Below are positions 33,541-44,120 of a stretch of DNA of 64,000 nucleotides, one piece after another. This stretch comes from Citrobacter amalonaticus (GTDB lineage Bacteria > Pseudomonadota > Gammaproteobacteria > Enterobacterales > Enterobacteriaceae): NCBI RefSeq assembly GCF_018323885.1, contig NZ_AP024585.1:1798001-1862000 (forward strand), in the 5' to 3' direction. How positions within the stretch are numbered: the stretch's first letter is position 1; each line of letters starts with the position of its first letter. The notes under the pieces were generated by a model. It saw nothing but the letters and a program-made list of their open reading frames with translations, did not search any database and was not told where the DNA came from. The translations under genes and the position numbers were made by a program.

Positions 33541-35297
33541 TTAGGAAAAAAACCGTTCAGCCAACGCAGCGGCCATGGAAAACGGTGACGTCCTTCCTGT
33601 TGCGTCGCCTGGGCGATACGCTCCTGGATAGTCTGCATCAGCGTCATCTGGCCTTCGCCATCCCACACCAGATTTAACAGCAGCGGTAATGCGTCGGTCA
33701 CGTCATCTACCGCCCAGATAGTGAACTTCTCTTCTTCAACGGCCTGTAACAGTGCGGGTTGCAGGCTCAGGTGTCTGACGTTAGAAGAAGGGATAATCAC
33801 CCCTTGCTTACCCGTCAGTTCACGCTGTTGGCAAATCGCGAAGAAGCCTTCAATTTTTTCATTTAAACCACCAACCGGCTGGGCTCGACCGAACTGATCG
33901 ACCGACCCGGTAACAGCGATGTTCTGATTTACCGGCACATCTGACAGGGCGCTGATGAGTGCACACAGTTCCGCCATGGACGCGCTGTCGCCATCGACTT
34001 CACTGTAGGACTGTTCAAACGTGAGTGAAGCCGAGAAGGGGAGCTGTTGTTCGAGCTGGAGTTCCGACATCAGGAACGCCTGCATGATCATCATCCCCTT
34101 AGCATGAATATTACCGCCAAGTTCTGCTTTCCGCTCAATGTCCGTGAACTCGCCATCGCCGATGTGCACGACGCAACTAATGCGAGAAGGTTCACCGAAG
34201 GCGCGAGGGTGACCCGGAAACTCAATCACCGACAGGGCGTTGATCTGACCCACGCGCTCACCCTCGGTTTCGATCAGAATCTGTTCCTGGAGGATCTCAT
34301 CCTGCATGCGTTCAGCCAGGAACCCTTCACGCCACGCTCTCTGAGCAAGCATCAGGCTAAGTTGTTCACCGCTGCAGGTTTCGCTTTCGCACAGCGGCGC
34401 GACTTCCGTGAACTGCCTGATGATCCACAGCGGATTGAGCGGTAACGTATCCTGTTCGCCGGTATAGCGCACCGCTTCGCGAACCAGCACTTCCCAGGCG
34501 TCGGGTGCCGGGTAAGGCAACTGATTATGTCTCGCGGTCCACGTTACCCACTGGCACCACTGCGTCATGGATTCTGCATCCACAATCTGCAGATTATCTT
34601 CGAATTCGCTATAAATCGCCTGCTCGGCCAGTTCGGGCTCCATCTCCTGGAAGTCCGCCAGCGATTCGCGCTCACCGACTAACAGCACCTTCAGTTTAAG
34701 CGGCATAGACGGCACAGAGACTGGTAGCGGACGTGATTCATCAAAGGCTACCCAGTCAAAGCGTTCGCGGCTGACAATCGCTTTCAGGCGCATCCACAGT
34801 AGCGGTTGTGCAAGCAGAGTGCGCAGCGAGATAACCAGCACGCCGCCATTGGCCTGGTGAACCAGTCCCGGTTGTAACGTGATGTCGCCATTGAATTGAC
34901 GCAGGCAGCCAAACAGTTGCTCTGCCTCAACCCAGTCGGCAATCACCACCTGAGATAAGGTAGAAAAATTATCCTCTTCCCGCTCAGCGTCACGATAGCG
35001 AATCGTATGACCAGAGATCTCGTAATGACCTCCCGTCAGGTGACCGGCATTGTGCTGCAAGGCACGTGCGGCATCGGCAAGAAGATTAAGATACTCAAGC
35101 TCTTCGGGGGCTTTGGCCAGCATGAAAGGGGATGAGGCTCTGGGCTGTAACAATTGCTCCAGGGCAAATTGCAAACGTGGTTGAGTATCACTCAGTAATG
35201 TGTCGTTTTCTTCAGTGACATGTGGCTGTGCAAAAATCTCCTGATAGCTTTCGGTATCAGGGACAAGATCACGCCATGCAAGTTTCGTAATGGTCAA
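33537..35297 (-). CDS. lonB: Lon-like protease LonB (YcbZ)
   Basis: This 586-residue protein is the LonB/YcbZ family: a Lon-type serine protease domain at the C-terminus behind an AAA-like N-terminal region without clear Walker motifs. The Ser-Lys dyad is visible in the segments [18 protein letters not shown] (Ser) and [15 protein letters not shown] (Lys). Its substrates in E. coli are poorly known. It lies upstream of fabA on the same strand, and its end carries part of the fabA control region. Confidence 0.92.
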   Translation of the reverse strand: MTITKLAWRDLVPDTESYQEIFAQPHVTEENDTLLSDTQPRLQFALEQLLQPRASSPFMLAKAPEELEYLNLLADAARALQHNAGHLTGGHYEISGHTIRYRDAEREEDNFSTLSQVVIADWVEAEQLFGCLRQFNGDITLQPGLVHQANGGVLVISLRTLLAQPLLWMRLKAIVSRERFDWVAFDESRPLPVSVPSMPLKLKVLLVGERESLADFQEMEPELAEQAIYSEFEDNLQIVDAESMTQWCQWVTWTARHNQLPYPAPDAWEVLVREAVRYTGEQDTLPLNPLWIIRQFTEVAPLCESETCSGEQLSLMLAQRAWREGFLAERMQDEILQEQILIETEGERVGQINALSVIEFPGHPRAFGEPSRISCVVHIGDGEFTDIERKAELGGNIHAKGMMIMQAFLMSELQLEQQLPFSASLTFEQSYSEVDGDSASMAELCALISALSDVPVNQNIAVTGSVDQFGRAQPVGGLNEKIEGFFAICQQRELTGKQGVIIPSSNVRHLSLQPALLQAVEEEKFTIWAVDDVTDALPLLLNLVWDGEGQMTLMQTIQERIAQATQQEGRHRFPWPLRWLNGFFPN

Positions 35298-35482
35298 AGT
35301 TGATGTTTTTTAGTCTGTTGTAAAAGACGCGATTATAGCGTAACCGTCCGCGCTTCACACGTGGAATGCGATGGCAAACGCACAGGAGGCTGCAGAGTGG
35401 CTCACAGCCTGAAGATTCTTTTCTTCAGATGCTAAAAAAGCTGATATTCTGATAGGAGTGACACGGTAACATTGAGATCGCC

Positions 35483-35935
35483 ATGAAATATCAACAACTT
35501 GAGAATCTTGAAAGCGGTTGGAAGTGGAAGTACCTGGTGAAGAAGCATCGCGAAGGGGAATTAATAACCCGTTATGTGGAGGCCAGTGCAGCCCAGGAGG
35601 CCGTGGATTTGTTGCTTACGCTGGAAAATGAACCGGTGCGGGTCAATCTCTGGATTGACGAACATATGAGTCCCGCGCTGCAAAACCGCATGAAACAGAC
35701 GATACGCGCACGGCGTAAACGTCATTTCAATGCCGAGCATCAGCACACGCGAAAGAAATCTATCGATCTGGAATTTATTGTCTGGCAGAGACTGGCAGGG
35801 CTGGCACAGCGGCGAGGCAAAACGCTATCAGAGACCGTAGTGCAGCTGATTGAAGATGCAGAGAATAAAGAGAAGTACGCTAACAAGATGTCTTCGCTAA
35901 AGCAGGATCTGCAGGCGCTGTTAGGCAAAGAGTGA
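35483..35935 (+). CDS. matP: Macrodomain Ter protein MatP
   Basis: MatP binds 13-bp matS sites to organise the terminus macrodomain, links it to the division apparatus through ZapB, and excludes MukBEF from Ter. The 150-residue product has the N-terminal four-helix region and the C-terminal ribbon-helix-helix ([33 protein letters not shown]) plus a coiled-coil tail. No perfect matS site was seen in the window. A degenerate matS-like palindrome lies just upstream of the gene. Confidence 0.96.
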   Translation: MKYQQLENLESGWKWKYLVKKHREGELITRYVEASAAQEAVDLLLTLENEPVRVNLWIDEHMSPALQNRMKQTIRARRKRHFNAEHQHTRKKSIDLEFIVWQRLAGLAQRRGKTLSETVVQLIEDAENKEKYANKMSSLKQDLQALLGKE

Positions 35936-35970
35936 CAGGTTTTCATCAAAGCTGTTTTGCTGACGGCCAA

Positions 35971-35997
35971 AAAAAACCCCGCAACGCGGGGTTTTTT
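35971..35997. terminator. Bidirectional terminator between matP and ompA
   Basis: The stem AAAAAACCCCGC/GCGGGGTTTTTT with an AAC loop lies between the convergent genes matP and ompA and has T runs on both strands. Confidence 0.92.
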
Positions 35998-36011
35998 CAT
36001 AAGACGGAAAC

Positions 36012-37067
36012 TTAAGCCTGCGGCTGAGTTACAACGTCTTTGATGCCTTTAACTTCGATCTCAACGCGACGATCCGGGGCCAGGCAGTCGATCAGTGCAG
36101 CGCGAGCTTTCACGTTGTCACAGGTGTTGCCAGTAACCGGGTTGGATTCGCCCATACCACGTGCGGAGATCTTGTCAGCCGGGATACCTTTAGAGATCAG
36201 GTAATCAACAACAGACTGAGCACGTTTCTCAGACAGACCCTGGTTGTAAGCGTCAGAACCGATGCGGTCCGTGAAGCCCAGAACCACTACGGAACCGTCT
36301 TTCGGATCCAGGTTGCTCAGCTGGCTGTACATCTGATCCAGAGCCTGCTGGCCTTCTGGTTTCAGAGTCGCTTTGTTGAAGTTGAACAGAACGTCAGACT
36401 TCAGAGTGAAGTGTTTGGTCTGTACTTCAGGAGCTGGAGCCGGAGCCGGCGCTACGATCGGAGCAGCTTGTTCCTGCTGACCGAAACGGTAAGAAACACC
36501 TACGCTCAGCAGACCGTTGTCTGGACGAGTACCGATGGTGTTAGCGTCACCGATGTTGTTGGTCCACTGGTATTCCAGACGGGTAGCGATTTCAGGAGTA
36601 ATTGCGTACTCAACACCACCTGCGAATACTGGGGATACGCCAGTGTCGTGGTCTTTAAAGGAAGCGCCACCAGGTTCGTTAGCCTTGGTGTCTGCACGCC
36701 ATACCATACCACCCAGACGAGTGTAGATGTCCAGATCGTCAGTGATTGGGTAACCCAGTTTAGCGGTCAGCTGAACGCCCTGAGCTTTGTAAGCGCCGTT
36801 GATGTTGTCGCCTTTGTACGGCATACGACCTAACCAGTCGTAACCCATTTCAAAGCCAACATACGGGTTAACCTGGTAACCACCGAACGCACCGGCACCC
36901 AGTTGGTTTTCGTGGGTCGGACCGTTGTTGTTGATGAAACCAGTGTCATGGTACTGGGACCAGCCCAGTTTAGCACCAGTGTACCAGGTGTTATCTTTCG
37001 GAGCGGCCTGCGCTACGGTAGCGAAACCAGCCAGTGCCACTGCAATCGCGATAGCTGTCTTTTTCAT
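36012..37067 (-). CDS. ompA: Outer membrane protein OmpA
   Basis: OmpA is the abundant outer membrane protein that tethers the membrane to peptidoglycan. The 351-residue precursor has a 21-residue signal peptide ([10 protein letters not shown]...VAQA), an eight-stranded barrel and an Ala-Pro hinge ([10 protein letters not shown]). The C-terminal OmpA domain has [19 protein letters not shown] and a Cys pair in [19 protein letters not shown]. Surface loops ([24 protein letters not shown]) resemble Salmonella/Citrobacter more than K-12. The start at 37067 follows GAGGCGCAAAAA, the known MicA-sensitive ribosome-binding site. Confidence 0.97.
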   Translation of the reverse strand: MKKTAIAIAVALAGFATVAQAAPKDNTWYTGAKLGWSQYHDTGFINNNGPTHENQLGAGAFGGYQVNPYVGFEMGYDWLGRMPYKGDNINGAYKAQGVQLTAKLGYPITDDLDIYTRLGGMVWRADTKANEPGGASFKDHDTGVSPVFAGGVEYAITPEIATRLEYQWTNNIGDANTIGTRPDNGLLSVGVSYRFGQQEQAAPIVAPAPAPAPEVQTKHFTLKSDVLFNFNKATLKPEGQQALDQMYSQLSNLDPKDGSVVVLGFTDRIGSDAYNQGLSEKRAQSVVDYLISKGIPADKISARGMGESNPVTGNTCDNVKARAALIDCLAPDRRVEIEVKGIKDVVTQPQA

Positions 37068-37236
37068 TTTTTGCGCCTCGTTATCATCCAAAATACGCCA
37101 TGAATATCTCCAACGAGATAACACGGTTAAATCCTTCACCGGGGGAGTAGTTCAATAGTTACTCTACCGATATCTGCGGCTTACGCCGAGCACCCCTGGC
37201 GATGTAAAGTCTACAACGTAGTTGAAAACTTACAAG
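37068..37236 (-). promoter_or_regulatory. ompA promoter and long 5' leader
   Basis: The minus strand is nearly identical to the E. coli ompA leader, from GCCAGGGGTGCTCGGC through GATAACGAGGCGC. In E. coli this about 133-base leader folds into 5' stem-loops that make the mRNA unusually stable, and its end pairs with MicA. An in-frame upstream start here would translate leader DNA and is not used. Confidence 0.75.
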
Positions 37237-37252
37237 TGTGAACTCTGTCAGG
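37237..37252 (-). promoter_or_regulatory. CRP site upstream of ompA
   Basis: On the minus strand CCTGA-CAGAGT-TCACA retains a perfect TCACA half and a partial second half of the CRP consensus. It is in the same place as the CRP site described for E. coli ompA. Confidence 0.5.
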
Positions 37253-37422
37253 CATATGAAAAAAAAAAACTTGTATACATAATATTTAACATTTGGCGCA
37301 TCAGAATTTATCGCCAGATTTCACGGGAACCGCGTGCGCCAAGCGTTCACAGAAAAAAAACGTTAGTCCTCAATGTGAAGGTCGAGGAGGAAAAAAAATT
37401 CCAGGATAAATCCTAAATTTAC
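37253..37422. other. Intergenic DNA between the ompA promoter and sulA
   Basis: AT-rich DNA including a run of ten A at 37260-37269. It holds the upstream part of the ompA promoter and the end of the sulA transcript. No gene or clear terminator was recognised. Confidence 0.4.
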
Positions 37423-37932
37423 TCAATGATACAAATTTGAGTGAATTTTTAGCCCGGTTTGCTGTCTCGTGGCATGGGTGTGTGCATTCACGGGACGCAT
37501 GATAAATCCCATCGCATTTCCTTCATCTGCCGCCTTAACCAATTCAGCATGTTCTTCTTCTGTTAATTCTTCTGTTAGCCAGCCAATTACCACGCTGTAG
37601 TTGCCCGTGCGCAATGCACGAACCATTGATTCCAGCGTATGGCAGGGGGACAGTTGGTTAATTTGCATCACTTTAGTCAGCGGAAGCCCAGCAGACTGAA
37701 CCCATTCACGGCTCAGCTTCTGCTGTGGCGTCAGCCAGAGCTGCCAGCGCGATTGCTGTCCTAGCTGCTGAAGAAGCGGTAACAGCAGTAACTGCGTCAT
37801 CATGGGCTGGTCTTCGCGGTAGACCACTTCGCTGATAAGCCCGGTGGACACTTTCTCGGAAGAGACGCGCGCCATCGTGTTCGATGTGGAAGAGAATGAC
37901 GGAGAACGATTTGCGTAGCCTGAAGTGTACAT
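37423..37932 (-). CDS. sulA: SOS cell division inhibitor SulA
   Basis: SulA binds FtsZ monomers and blocks Z-ring assembly after DNA damage; Lon then degrades it. The 169-residue product starts [10 protein letters not shown] two codons inside the longest frame, has the conserved core [24 protein letters not shown], and ends with the Lon-recognised tail KIHSNLYH. A LexA box lies 22 bases upstream. The gene lies next to ompA, as in E. coli. Confidence 0.96.
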   Translation of the reverse strand: MYTSGYANRSPSFSSTSNTMARVSSEKVSTGLISEVVYREDQPMMTQLLLLPLLQQLGQQSRWQLWLTPQQKLSREWVQSAGLPLTKVMQINQLSPCHTLESMVRALRTGNYSVVIGWLTEELTEEEHAELVKAADEGNAMGFIMRPVNAHTHATRQQTGLKIHSNLYH

Positions 37933-37953
37933 AATCAATCCAGCCCTGTGAGT

Positions 37954-37973
37954 TACTGTATGGATGTACAGTA
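37954..37973 (-). promoter_or_regulatory. LexA (SOS) box of sulA
   Basis: TACTGTATGGATGTACAGTA (20 bases, read on the plus strand) fits the LexA consensus CTGT-N8-ACAG and equals the E. coli sulA operator. Confidence 0.95.
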
Positions 37974-38149
37974 ACCCTGATGTCGTGAAAGATCAACTTT
38001 ATTTTCGGAAAGAGACTCGCAATTTTTATTCATGGTAGCGGTAAAAACGAAATTCAGCTTGCCCCTTGAGAATAAGTTGCCTATTTTCGTCATTAACGGA
38101 TTCGTGACGGCAAATCATTCTTTTAGTTTATGATTTAAAAGGGAATTTT

Positions 38150-38779
38150 ATGAAAATTCACTCCTATGACAGGATCTATAAATCACAGGAATATTTATCT
38201 TCTCTGGGGACGATCCACTTCCGCTCACTGTTTGGCAGTTACAGTCTGACAATCAGGAATACCGTCTTTGCGATGGTTGCCAATGGGGAGCTCTATCTGC
38301 GTGCCTGTGAGCAAAGCGTACAGTATTGCGTGCAACATTCCCCGGTCTGGCTGACGTTTCTTAAACGCGGGCGTCCGGTCATGCTTAATTATTATCAGGT
38401 TGATGACACTCTTTGGCGCGACCAGCAACAGTTGATCCAGTTGTCGAAGTTTTCGCTGGATGCCGCGTTGCAGGAGAAGTTGTCCCGCAGTTCTCAGCAG
38501 CGGCTTAAGGATCTCCCCAATATGACCTTTCATCTGGAGAGTTTGCTGAATGAAGCGGGGATCTACGACGTCGCCACCCTGCGAATGCTGGGCGCTAAAA
38601 TGTGCTGGTTGCGACTGCGACAAATGAACAAATCCATCACTGACAAGGTGCTGTTTAATCTTGAAGGGGCTATTTATGGTATCCATGAAGCGGCGCTCCC
38701 GGCGATACGCCGCCAGGAGCTTGCTCTGTGGGTTAAGTCGCTTTCACCGGTGCCGATGTCGGTGGAGAAGAGTGAGTGA
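38150..38779 (+). CDS. sxy: Competence regulator Sxy/TfoX
   Basis: Sxy works with CRP at CRP-S promoters to switch on DNA-uptake and competence genes. The 209-residue product has the TfoX N-terminal domain (RSLFGSYSLTIRNTVFAMV) and C-terminal helix-hairpin domain (GIYDVATLRMLGAKMCWLRLR). It diverges from K-12 Sxy, mostly at the ends. It is divergent from sulA, and its last 47 bases overlap the end of convergent yccS. A terminator between them is therefore impossible, and antisense interference is likely. Confidence 0.93.
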   Translation: MKIHSYDRIYKSQEYLSSLGTIHFRSLFGSYSLTIRNTVFAMVANGELYLRACEQSVQYCVQHSPVWLTFLKRGRPVMLNYYQVDDTLWRDQQQLIQLSKFSLDAALQEKLSRSSQQRLKDLPNMTFHLESLLNEAGIYDVATLRMLGAKMCWLRLRQMNKSITDKVLFNLEGAIYGIHEAALPAIRRQELALWVKSLSPVPMSVEKSE

Positions 38780-40895
38780 TTTGCCGCTGTAGCCGCCCCA
38801 TTTCTGGCAGCAGGGCCACCAGTAAACCGACCTGCTGAATCACCAGTGGTTCTTTGCTGTCCGGACGTGGCTCAAGCTGCTGAATGCGCTGTTTCAGTTC
38901 GGCGAGAGCTTGCTGCACGCGCGCTTCGTCGGCCGGGAGATGATGCAGCGCATCATCGACATAACAGACCGCATCGTCCAGCAACGCCAGCACGTCGGGG
39001 TTGGTGAGTTGCTCACGATGCGCACCTAAAGCAGAAATATAACTGGTGAATGTATGATTGAGGCAGAGCAAACGGAACGCGGCCTCACGTGTTTGTGCCG
39101 TCACGTCGGGCTCGCTGGACATATTCGACACCACGGAGGCCAGCTCAGCATCGCGGTTATGGGCATCGCGACGGGCAATCCGATATGCCAGTCGATTATC
39201 GCGTCCCTGATGGTACTGCTCCAGGATAGCGTCAAGATAGCGACAGTTTGCATCGGTCGCTCTTTCCATCACTCGCGGGAGGTTTCGGAAACGCCAGTCC
39301 GGCCAGATAAAGCTCACTGCCGCCCAGGCGATGGCGCAGCCGATGAGCGTATCAATCACCCTGGGGAGGGCGACTTCAAACCCTTCGCCGAGCAAGTTGA
39401 AGCACAGCAGAACCAGCAGCGTGATAAACATAGTGGCGTGGGCATACTGGACGTTGCGAAAGGCAAAGAACAGAACGCCGGTGATCACCAGTAAAATAAG
39501 CTGACCTTCCAGCGACGGAACAAACCATAAAATCGGGATACCAATCGCCACCCCGACCAGGGTACCGATAATCCTCAGCGCCAGGCGGTGCCGCGTGGCG
39601 TTGTAGTTTGGCTGACAAACAAACAGGCTGGTCAGCAGGATCCAGTAACCGTGATGCATACCGGTTATCTGAATGATCGCGTAGCCGACGCACAGAACCA
39701 GAGACATCCTGACCGCATGGCGAAACAGCGCCGATTCGGGAGTAAAGTTACGACTCAGACGCAGCCAGATATCGCTGAACCCGTGCGGACTGTCATCGGC
39801 GAGCTGGCTCTCCGATTCGTTACGCGGCATAGCCTGCGCCTGTTCTGATTCAATTGTTGCCAGTTGTGCATCGATGGCGCGCAAATTAGCCAGTAAAAAT
39901 CCCAGCGTTTTCAGCAGATCGGCGGAGGCGCCGTTTGCCCGCATTCGCTCAAGCGCGGCGTCGAGATGCGTGAAGGCGCGTTCAAAATGCGGATCGTGCT
40001 GATAGGGGACGCGCAACAAAATACAGCGCGACAGTTGCAGACAGGCCTGGCCCTGCATCGACATCAGGCGTTGAAAGCGAAACATCACGTCGCTGTGACG
40101 GAAATGGTCACGTAGCGTCTGGTATTGAATATGCGAGGAGCTGGCGCGCTCATGAATATCCTGCGCCACAAAGTAGTAATGCAGAGTTCGCCGTGTGCCG
40201 CGCTGCCCCCGGTCGCCGCGCAGGCGAGTCAACAGGGACACTTTCGTCTGATTCAGTGTCGCCATCAGTTGGCCGTTGGCCAGCGCTAAGTCATAAAGCG
40301 GTGCCTGGCTTTCATTTTCAATATCCGGGTCAAAAAGCCGTGACTTCAGCTCCAGATAGTGCGCCAGTTGCTCATAGCTGCGTGCCAGATTGTCCTGCAA
40401 GGGACGAATTGGGAACAGCAAATGACCGATAAGCGTCAGCCCGTTGTACCAGATAGCGCCCGCCAGCAGCAGAAGCGGTTGCTGATACCATTGGGCGTAC
40501 AACGACGCCCCAAGCATGGTGTAAATGGCGATCAGCAATGCGCCAAAGGCAATCGTCGCATAACGCTGCCCTAAACCGCCGAGCAGGATAAAACCGCTGG
40601 TAGAGAGCGTCAGTCCGATGGCGAACAGCCATGGGTAAGGAAACAGTAGCTCGACTGACGCAGAGGCGATAAAAAAGCAGATTAGCGTAATGATCAGGTT
40701 GCGCAGACGACCCGCGAGACGATCGTCCAGATCGGTCAGCGCTGCTGCCACCATCCCCAGCGTCAGGGGGATGGTCAGTTTGACATCACCCAACCACCAG
40801 GGCAGCGCTGTTGTTCCGCAGAGGGCGATAAAAATACGCACGTAATACAGCCAGGTGCTGTTCCAGGTATAGCGGCGAAGCAGGGGACTTAACAT
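38733..40895 (-). CDS. yccS: FUSC-family inner membrane protein YccS
   Basis: YccS is a 720-residue inner membrane protein of the YccS/YhfK (FUSC-like) family, related to aromatic-acid and fusaric-acid efflux components; its substrate is not established. Two clusters of hydrophobic spans (about residues 15-165 and 395-525) each precede a cytoplasmic helical domain, giving an internal repeat. It lies six bases downstream of yccF on the same strand and probably shares its transcript. Confidence 0.92.
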   Translation of the reverse strand: MLSPLLRRYTWNSTWLYYVRIFIALCGTTALPWWLGDVKLTIPLTLGMVAAALTDLDDRLAGRLRNLIITLICFFIASASVELLFPYPWLFAIGLTLSTSGFILLGGLGQRYATIAFGALLIAIYTMLGASLYAQWYQQPLLLLAGAIWYNGLTLIGHLLFPIRPLQDNLARSYEQLAHYLELKSRLFDPDIENESQAPLYDLALANGQLMATLNQTKVSLLTRLRGDRGQRGTRRTLHYYFVAQDIHERASSSHIQYQTLRDHFRHSDVMFRFQRLMSMQGQACLQLSRCILLRVPYQHDPHFERAFTHLDAALERMRANGASADLLKTLGFLLANLRAIDAQLATIESEQAQAMPRNESESQLADDSPHGFSDIWLRLSRNFTPESALFRHAVRMSLVLCVGYAIIQITGMHHGYWILLTSLFVCQPNYNATRHRLALRIIGTLVGVAIGIPILWFVPSLEGQLILLVITGVLFFAFRNVQYAHATMFITLLVLLCFNLLGEGFEVALPRVIDTLIGCAIAWAAVSFIWPDWRFRNLPRVMERATDANCRYLDAILEQYHQGRDNRLAYRIARRDAHNRDAELASVVSNMSSEPDVTAQTREAAFRLLCLNHTFTSYISALGAHREQLTNPDVLALLDDAVCYVDDALHHLPADEARVQQALAELKQRIQQLEPRPDSKEPLVIQQVGLLVALLPEMGRLQRQITHSSPPTSAPVKAT

Positions 40896-40901
40896 ACTGA
40901 C

Positions 40902-41360
40902 TTAGCGTCCTGATGACTCAAAACGGCGACGGGCGTTCGCTTCGCGTGCTGCACGTGCAACTTCTACGGAGACAACGCGACGTCCCACTGGCCAGAGTGC
41001 AATCGCGGCAATCTTAAAGTTCGCAATGCCAACCGGAATACCAATGATCGTGATGCACTGGGTGATACCTGCGGCGATGTGCATCAGACACAGCCACCAG
41101 CCGAAGAAGATCAGCCAGAAAATATTCAGCAGCGTCCCGCCCGTATTCATCAGCACACTTTTACCCGCCGGATCCAGTTCATCAACATGAACCGCTTCGT
41201 TTCCGTAAGGCAGCAGCGACAACCTGGTGATTTCCCAGCATGAGCGGGTGAGCGGCAGGGTGAAGATCAGCACTATACTGACCAGCGTTGCCAGGAACCA
41301 GGACAGCGTGGTGGCAAAGCCCCCCAACACAAAATTCAAAATATTCAGAACGGTACGCAT
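40902..41360 (-). CDS. yccF: Inner membrane protein YccF
   Basis: YccF is a small inner membrane protein with two DUF307/YccF domains and unknown role. The 152-residue product has hydrophobic spans in its N-terminal half (ATLVSIVLIFTLP) and middle (IFWLIFFGWWLCLMHIAAGI). The C-terminus is four residues longer than in K-12 (ends RRFESSGR). It precedes yccS by six bases and is divergent from helD. Confidence 0.92.
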   Translation of the reverse strand: MRTVLNILNFVLGGFATTLSWFLATLVSIVLIFTLPLTRSCWEITRLSLLPYGNEAVHVDELDPAGKSVLMNTGGTLLNIFWLIFFGWWLCLMHIAAGITQCITIIGIPVGIANFKIAAIALWPVGRRVVSVEVARAAREANARRRFESSGR

Positions 41361-41483
41361 AAACCCTCGATTGATTCTGGTTTTCTGTGATTTCCGGCAA
41401 TTGTAACGTTTTTTTGGGCTGGAGCACGTATTCTCTGGCGGTTACACTGAGAAGAAATACGCTTTGTCTGGATCGGCTGAGTC

Positions 41484-43538
41484 ATGGAACTGAAAGCAAC
41501 GTCTATTGGTAAACGTCTGGCGCAACACCCGTATGATCGGGCGGTGATCCTTAATGCCGGCATTAAGGTATCGGGCGATCGCCATGAATATCTCATTCCC
41601 TTCAATCAGTTACTGGCGATTCATTGTAAGCGCGGGCTGGTGTGGGGGGAGCTGGAATTTGTGCTGCCGGACGAAAAAGTGGTGCGACTGCATGGCACCG
41701 AGTGGGCAGAAACTCAGCGCTTCCATCACCATCTGAATAGCCGATGGCAGCAGTGGAGCCAGGAGATGAGTGAAGTTGCGGCTGGCGTACTGCAGGAGCA
41801 ACTGGATTTGATTGCGGCCCGAACCGGGCAAAATGCCTGGCTGACGCGCGAGCAAACGACGGGATTACAGCAACAGATCCTGCGGGCGTTTGCCGCGCTG
41901 CCGTTACCGGTTAACCGGCTGGAAGAGTTTGAGAACTGTCGCGATGCGCTGCGACAGTGCCAGGCGTGGCTGAAAGATATCGAGGCATGTCGCCTGCAGC
42001 ATAACCAGGCGTATACCGAAACGATGTTGACGGAATACGCCGATTTTTTCCAGCAGGTGGAATCGTCACCGCTCAATCCGGCTCAGGCCAGAGCGGTCGT
42101 CAATGGCGAACATTCTTTGCTGGTGCTGGCTGGGGCCGGTAGCGGTAAAACATCCGTGCTGGTGGCGCGGGCGGGCTGGCTGCTGGCGCGGGGCGAAGCG
42201 GCCGCAGAACAGATCCTGCTACTGGCTTTTGGTCGCAAAGCGGCGCAGGAGATGGATGAGCGTATTCGTGAGCGGCTGCATACCGAGGAGATAACGGCGC
42301 GGACGTTCCATGCCCTGGCGCTGCACATCATTCAGCAGGGCAGCAAAAAAGTACCGACCATCAGTAAGCTTGAAAATGACACCGCCGCGCGAAATAAACT
42401 ATTCATCAGCACTTGGCGTCAACAATGCAGCGAGAAAAAAGCGCAGGCGAAGGGCTGGCGACAGTGGCTGGAAGAGGAAATGGCGTGGACGGTGCCGGAA
42501 GGCAATTTCTGGGACGATGAAAAACTACAGCGGCGTCTTGCCTCGCGTCTGGATCGCTGGGTGAGCCTGATGCGCATGCATGGCGGAGCCCAGGCGGAGA
42601 TGATTGCCAGCGCACCGGAGGAGATTCGGGATCTGTTTGGAAAGCGTGTGAAGCTGATGGCGCCATTGCTGAAAGCCTGGAAAAGTGCGCTGAAAGCGGA
42701 AAACGCCGTCGATTTTTCAGGTCTGATTCATCAGGCCATTGTGATTCTGGAAAAAGGGCGTTTTGTCAGTCCGTGGAAGCATATTCTGGTGGATGAATTT
42801 CAGGATATCTCCCCGCAGCGTGCCGCGCTGCTGGCTGCATTGCGTAAGCAAAATAGCCATACCACGTTGTTCGCCGTCGGGGATGACTGGCAGGCTATTT
42901 ACCGTTTTAGCGGCGCGCAGCTTTCCTTAACGACTGCGTTTCATCAGACCTTCGGCGACGGTGACCGTTGCGATCTCGACACCACTTACCGTTTCAACAA
43001 TCGCATTGGCGAAATCGCTAACCGCTTTATTCAGCAGAACCCACATCAACTCAAGAAACCGCTTAATAGTCTGACGACGGGAGATAAGAAAGCCGTTACG
43101 TTGCTGGATGACACGCAGCTTGATGCGTTGTTGGATAAGCTTTCCGGTTATGCGCAAGCCGACGAGCGGATTCTGGTGCTGGCGCGTTATCACCATCTGA
43201 AACCGGCCAGTCTCGAAAAGGCGGCAACCCGTTGGCCTAAGCTGCAACTTGATTTCATGACCATCCACGCCAGCAAGGGGCAACAGGCGGATTACGTTAT
43301 CATTGTCGGGCTACAGGAAGGGAGCGATGGGTTCCCGGCACCGGCGCGTGAATCCATCATGGAAGAGGCGTTGCTGCCGGTTGTGGAAGATTTTCCGGAT
43401 GCGGAAGAGCGGCGGTTGCTTTACGTTGCCCTGACCCGCGCCCGCCATCGGGTCTGGCTGCTGTACAACAAAGCGACCCCCTCACGCTTCGTGGAGGATC
43501 TCAAAGACCTGGACGTGCCGGTGGTAAGAAAACCGTAA
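41484..43538 (+). CDS. helD: DNA helicase IV (HelD)
   Basis: HelD is a UvrD-like superfamily 1 3'-5' helicase linked to recombination. The 684-residue product has an N-terminal extension (about 200 residues) before Walker A (AGAGSGKTSVL). The helicase motifs LVDEFQDISPQR (II), GDDWQAIYRFSGA (III), FMTIHASKGQQADYV (V) and YVALTRARHRVWLL (VI) follow. It is divergent from yccF and convergent with mgsA. Confidence 0.96.
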   Translation: MELKATSIGKRLAQHPYDRAVILNAGIKVSGDRHEYLIPFNQLLAIHCKRGLVWGELEFVLPDEKVVRLHGTEWAETQRFHHHLNSRWQQWSQEMSEVAAGVLQEQLDLIAARTGQNAWLTREQTTGLQQQILRAFAALPLPVNRLEEFENCRDALRQCQAWLKDIEACRLQHNQAYTETMLTEYADFFQQVESSPLNPAQARAVVNGEHSLLVLAGAGSGKTSVLVARAGWLLARGEAAAEQILLLAFGRKAAQEMDERIRERLHTEEITARTFHALALHIIQQGSKKVPTISKLENDTAARNKLFISTWRQQCSEKKAQAKGWRQWLEEEMAWTVPEGNFWDDEKLQRRLASRLDRWVSLMRMHGGAQAEMIASAPEEIRDLFGKRVKLMAPLLKAWKSALKAENAVDFSGLIHQAIVILEKGRFVSPWKHILVDEFQDISPQRAALLAALRKQNSHTTLFAVGDDWQAIYRFSGAQLSLTTAFHQTFGDGDRCDLDTTYRFNNRIGEIANRFIQQNPHQLKKPLNSLTTGDKKAVTLLDDTQLDALLDKLSGYAQADERILVLARYHHLKPASLEKAATRWPKLQLDFMTIHASKGQQADYVIIVGLQEGSDGFPAPARESIMEEALLPVVEDFPDAEERRLLYVALTRARHRVWLLYNKATPSRFVEDLKDLDVPVVRKP

Positions 43539-43542
43539 GCAA

Positions 43543-43562
43543 CAGGCGACGCCCGTCGCCTG
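43543..43562. terminator. Hairpin between helD and mgsA
   Basis: A perfect nine-base-pair inverted repeat CAGGCGACG/CGTCGCCTG with a two-base loop fills the 31-base gap between two convergent stops. No T tract follows, so intrinsic termination is not certain. Confidence 0.45.
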
Positions 43563-43569
43563 CGCGGGA

Positions 43570-44028
43570 TTACTTGAGGCGTTCAGCCAGATAACGCGGA
43601 TAGTCCGGAATGAGCACGTCAACGGCATCATTGAAGTGTGGCGACTGGATAATGAAATCCGCCGTGGCGACATTGGTGGCGACAGGGATATTCCAGACGG
43701 TCGCCAGGCGCAGCAACGCTTTCACATCCGGATCGTGCGGAACCGCGTTAAGCGGATCCCAAAAGAAAATCAGCACATCAATTTTCCCTTCAGAAATCAA
43801 CGCGCCAACCTGCTGATCGCCGCCCATCGGACCGCTCAGCATGGCGTTAACGTCCATACCCGTCGCGCGTTGAATAAGATTTCCGGTCGTCCCGGTGGCG
43901 TAGAGCACATGTTTTTCCAGCAACGGCTGGTGGCGTTCTACCCAGCTCATCAACATCTTTTTGCAGTGATCGTGTGCAACCAGCGCAATGTGCTTACGCG
44001 CCGGCAAAGTGCGAGTCGTCAGTTCCAT
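43570..44028 (-). CDS. mgsA: Methylglyoxal synthase MgsA
   Basis: MgsA converts dihydroxyacetone phosphate to methylglyoxal and phosphate, a glycolytic bypass used when phosphate is short or sugar phosphates accumulate. The 152-residue product has catalytic Asp71 (SGPMGGDQQ) and His98 (NAVPHDPDV). An extra Met codon just upstream is possible; the E. coli-like start [10 protein letters not shown] is chosen. GloC in this window acts in the detoxification path for its product. Confidence 0.97.
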   Translation of the reverse strand: MELTTRTLPARKHIALVAHDHCKKMLMSWVERHQPLLEKHVLYATGTTGNLIQRATGMDVNAMLSGPMGGDQQVGALISEGKIDVLIFFWDPLNAVPHDPDVKALLRLATVWNIPVATNVATADFIIQSPHFNDAVDVLIPDYPRYLAERLK

Positions 44029-44120
44029 CATTCAGTTCCATTGTGGGTTTTGCTACAGAGTACTGAATGTGCCTGATGCTGCAAGAGAAAGACGAAAAAA
44101 AAGCCGGACGGAACAAAACA

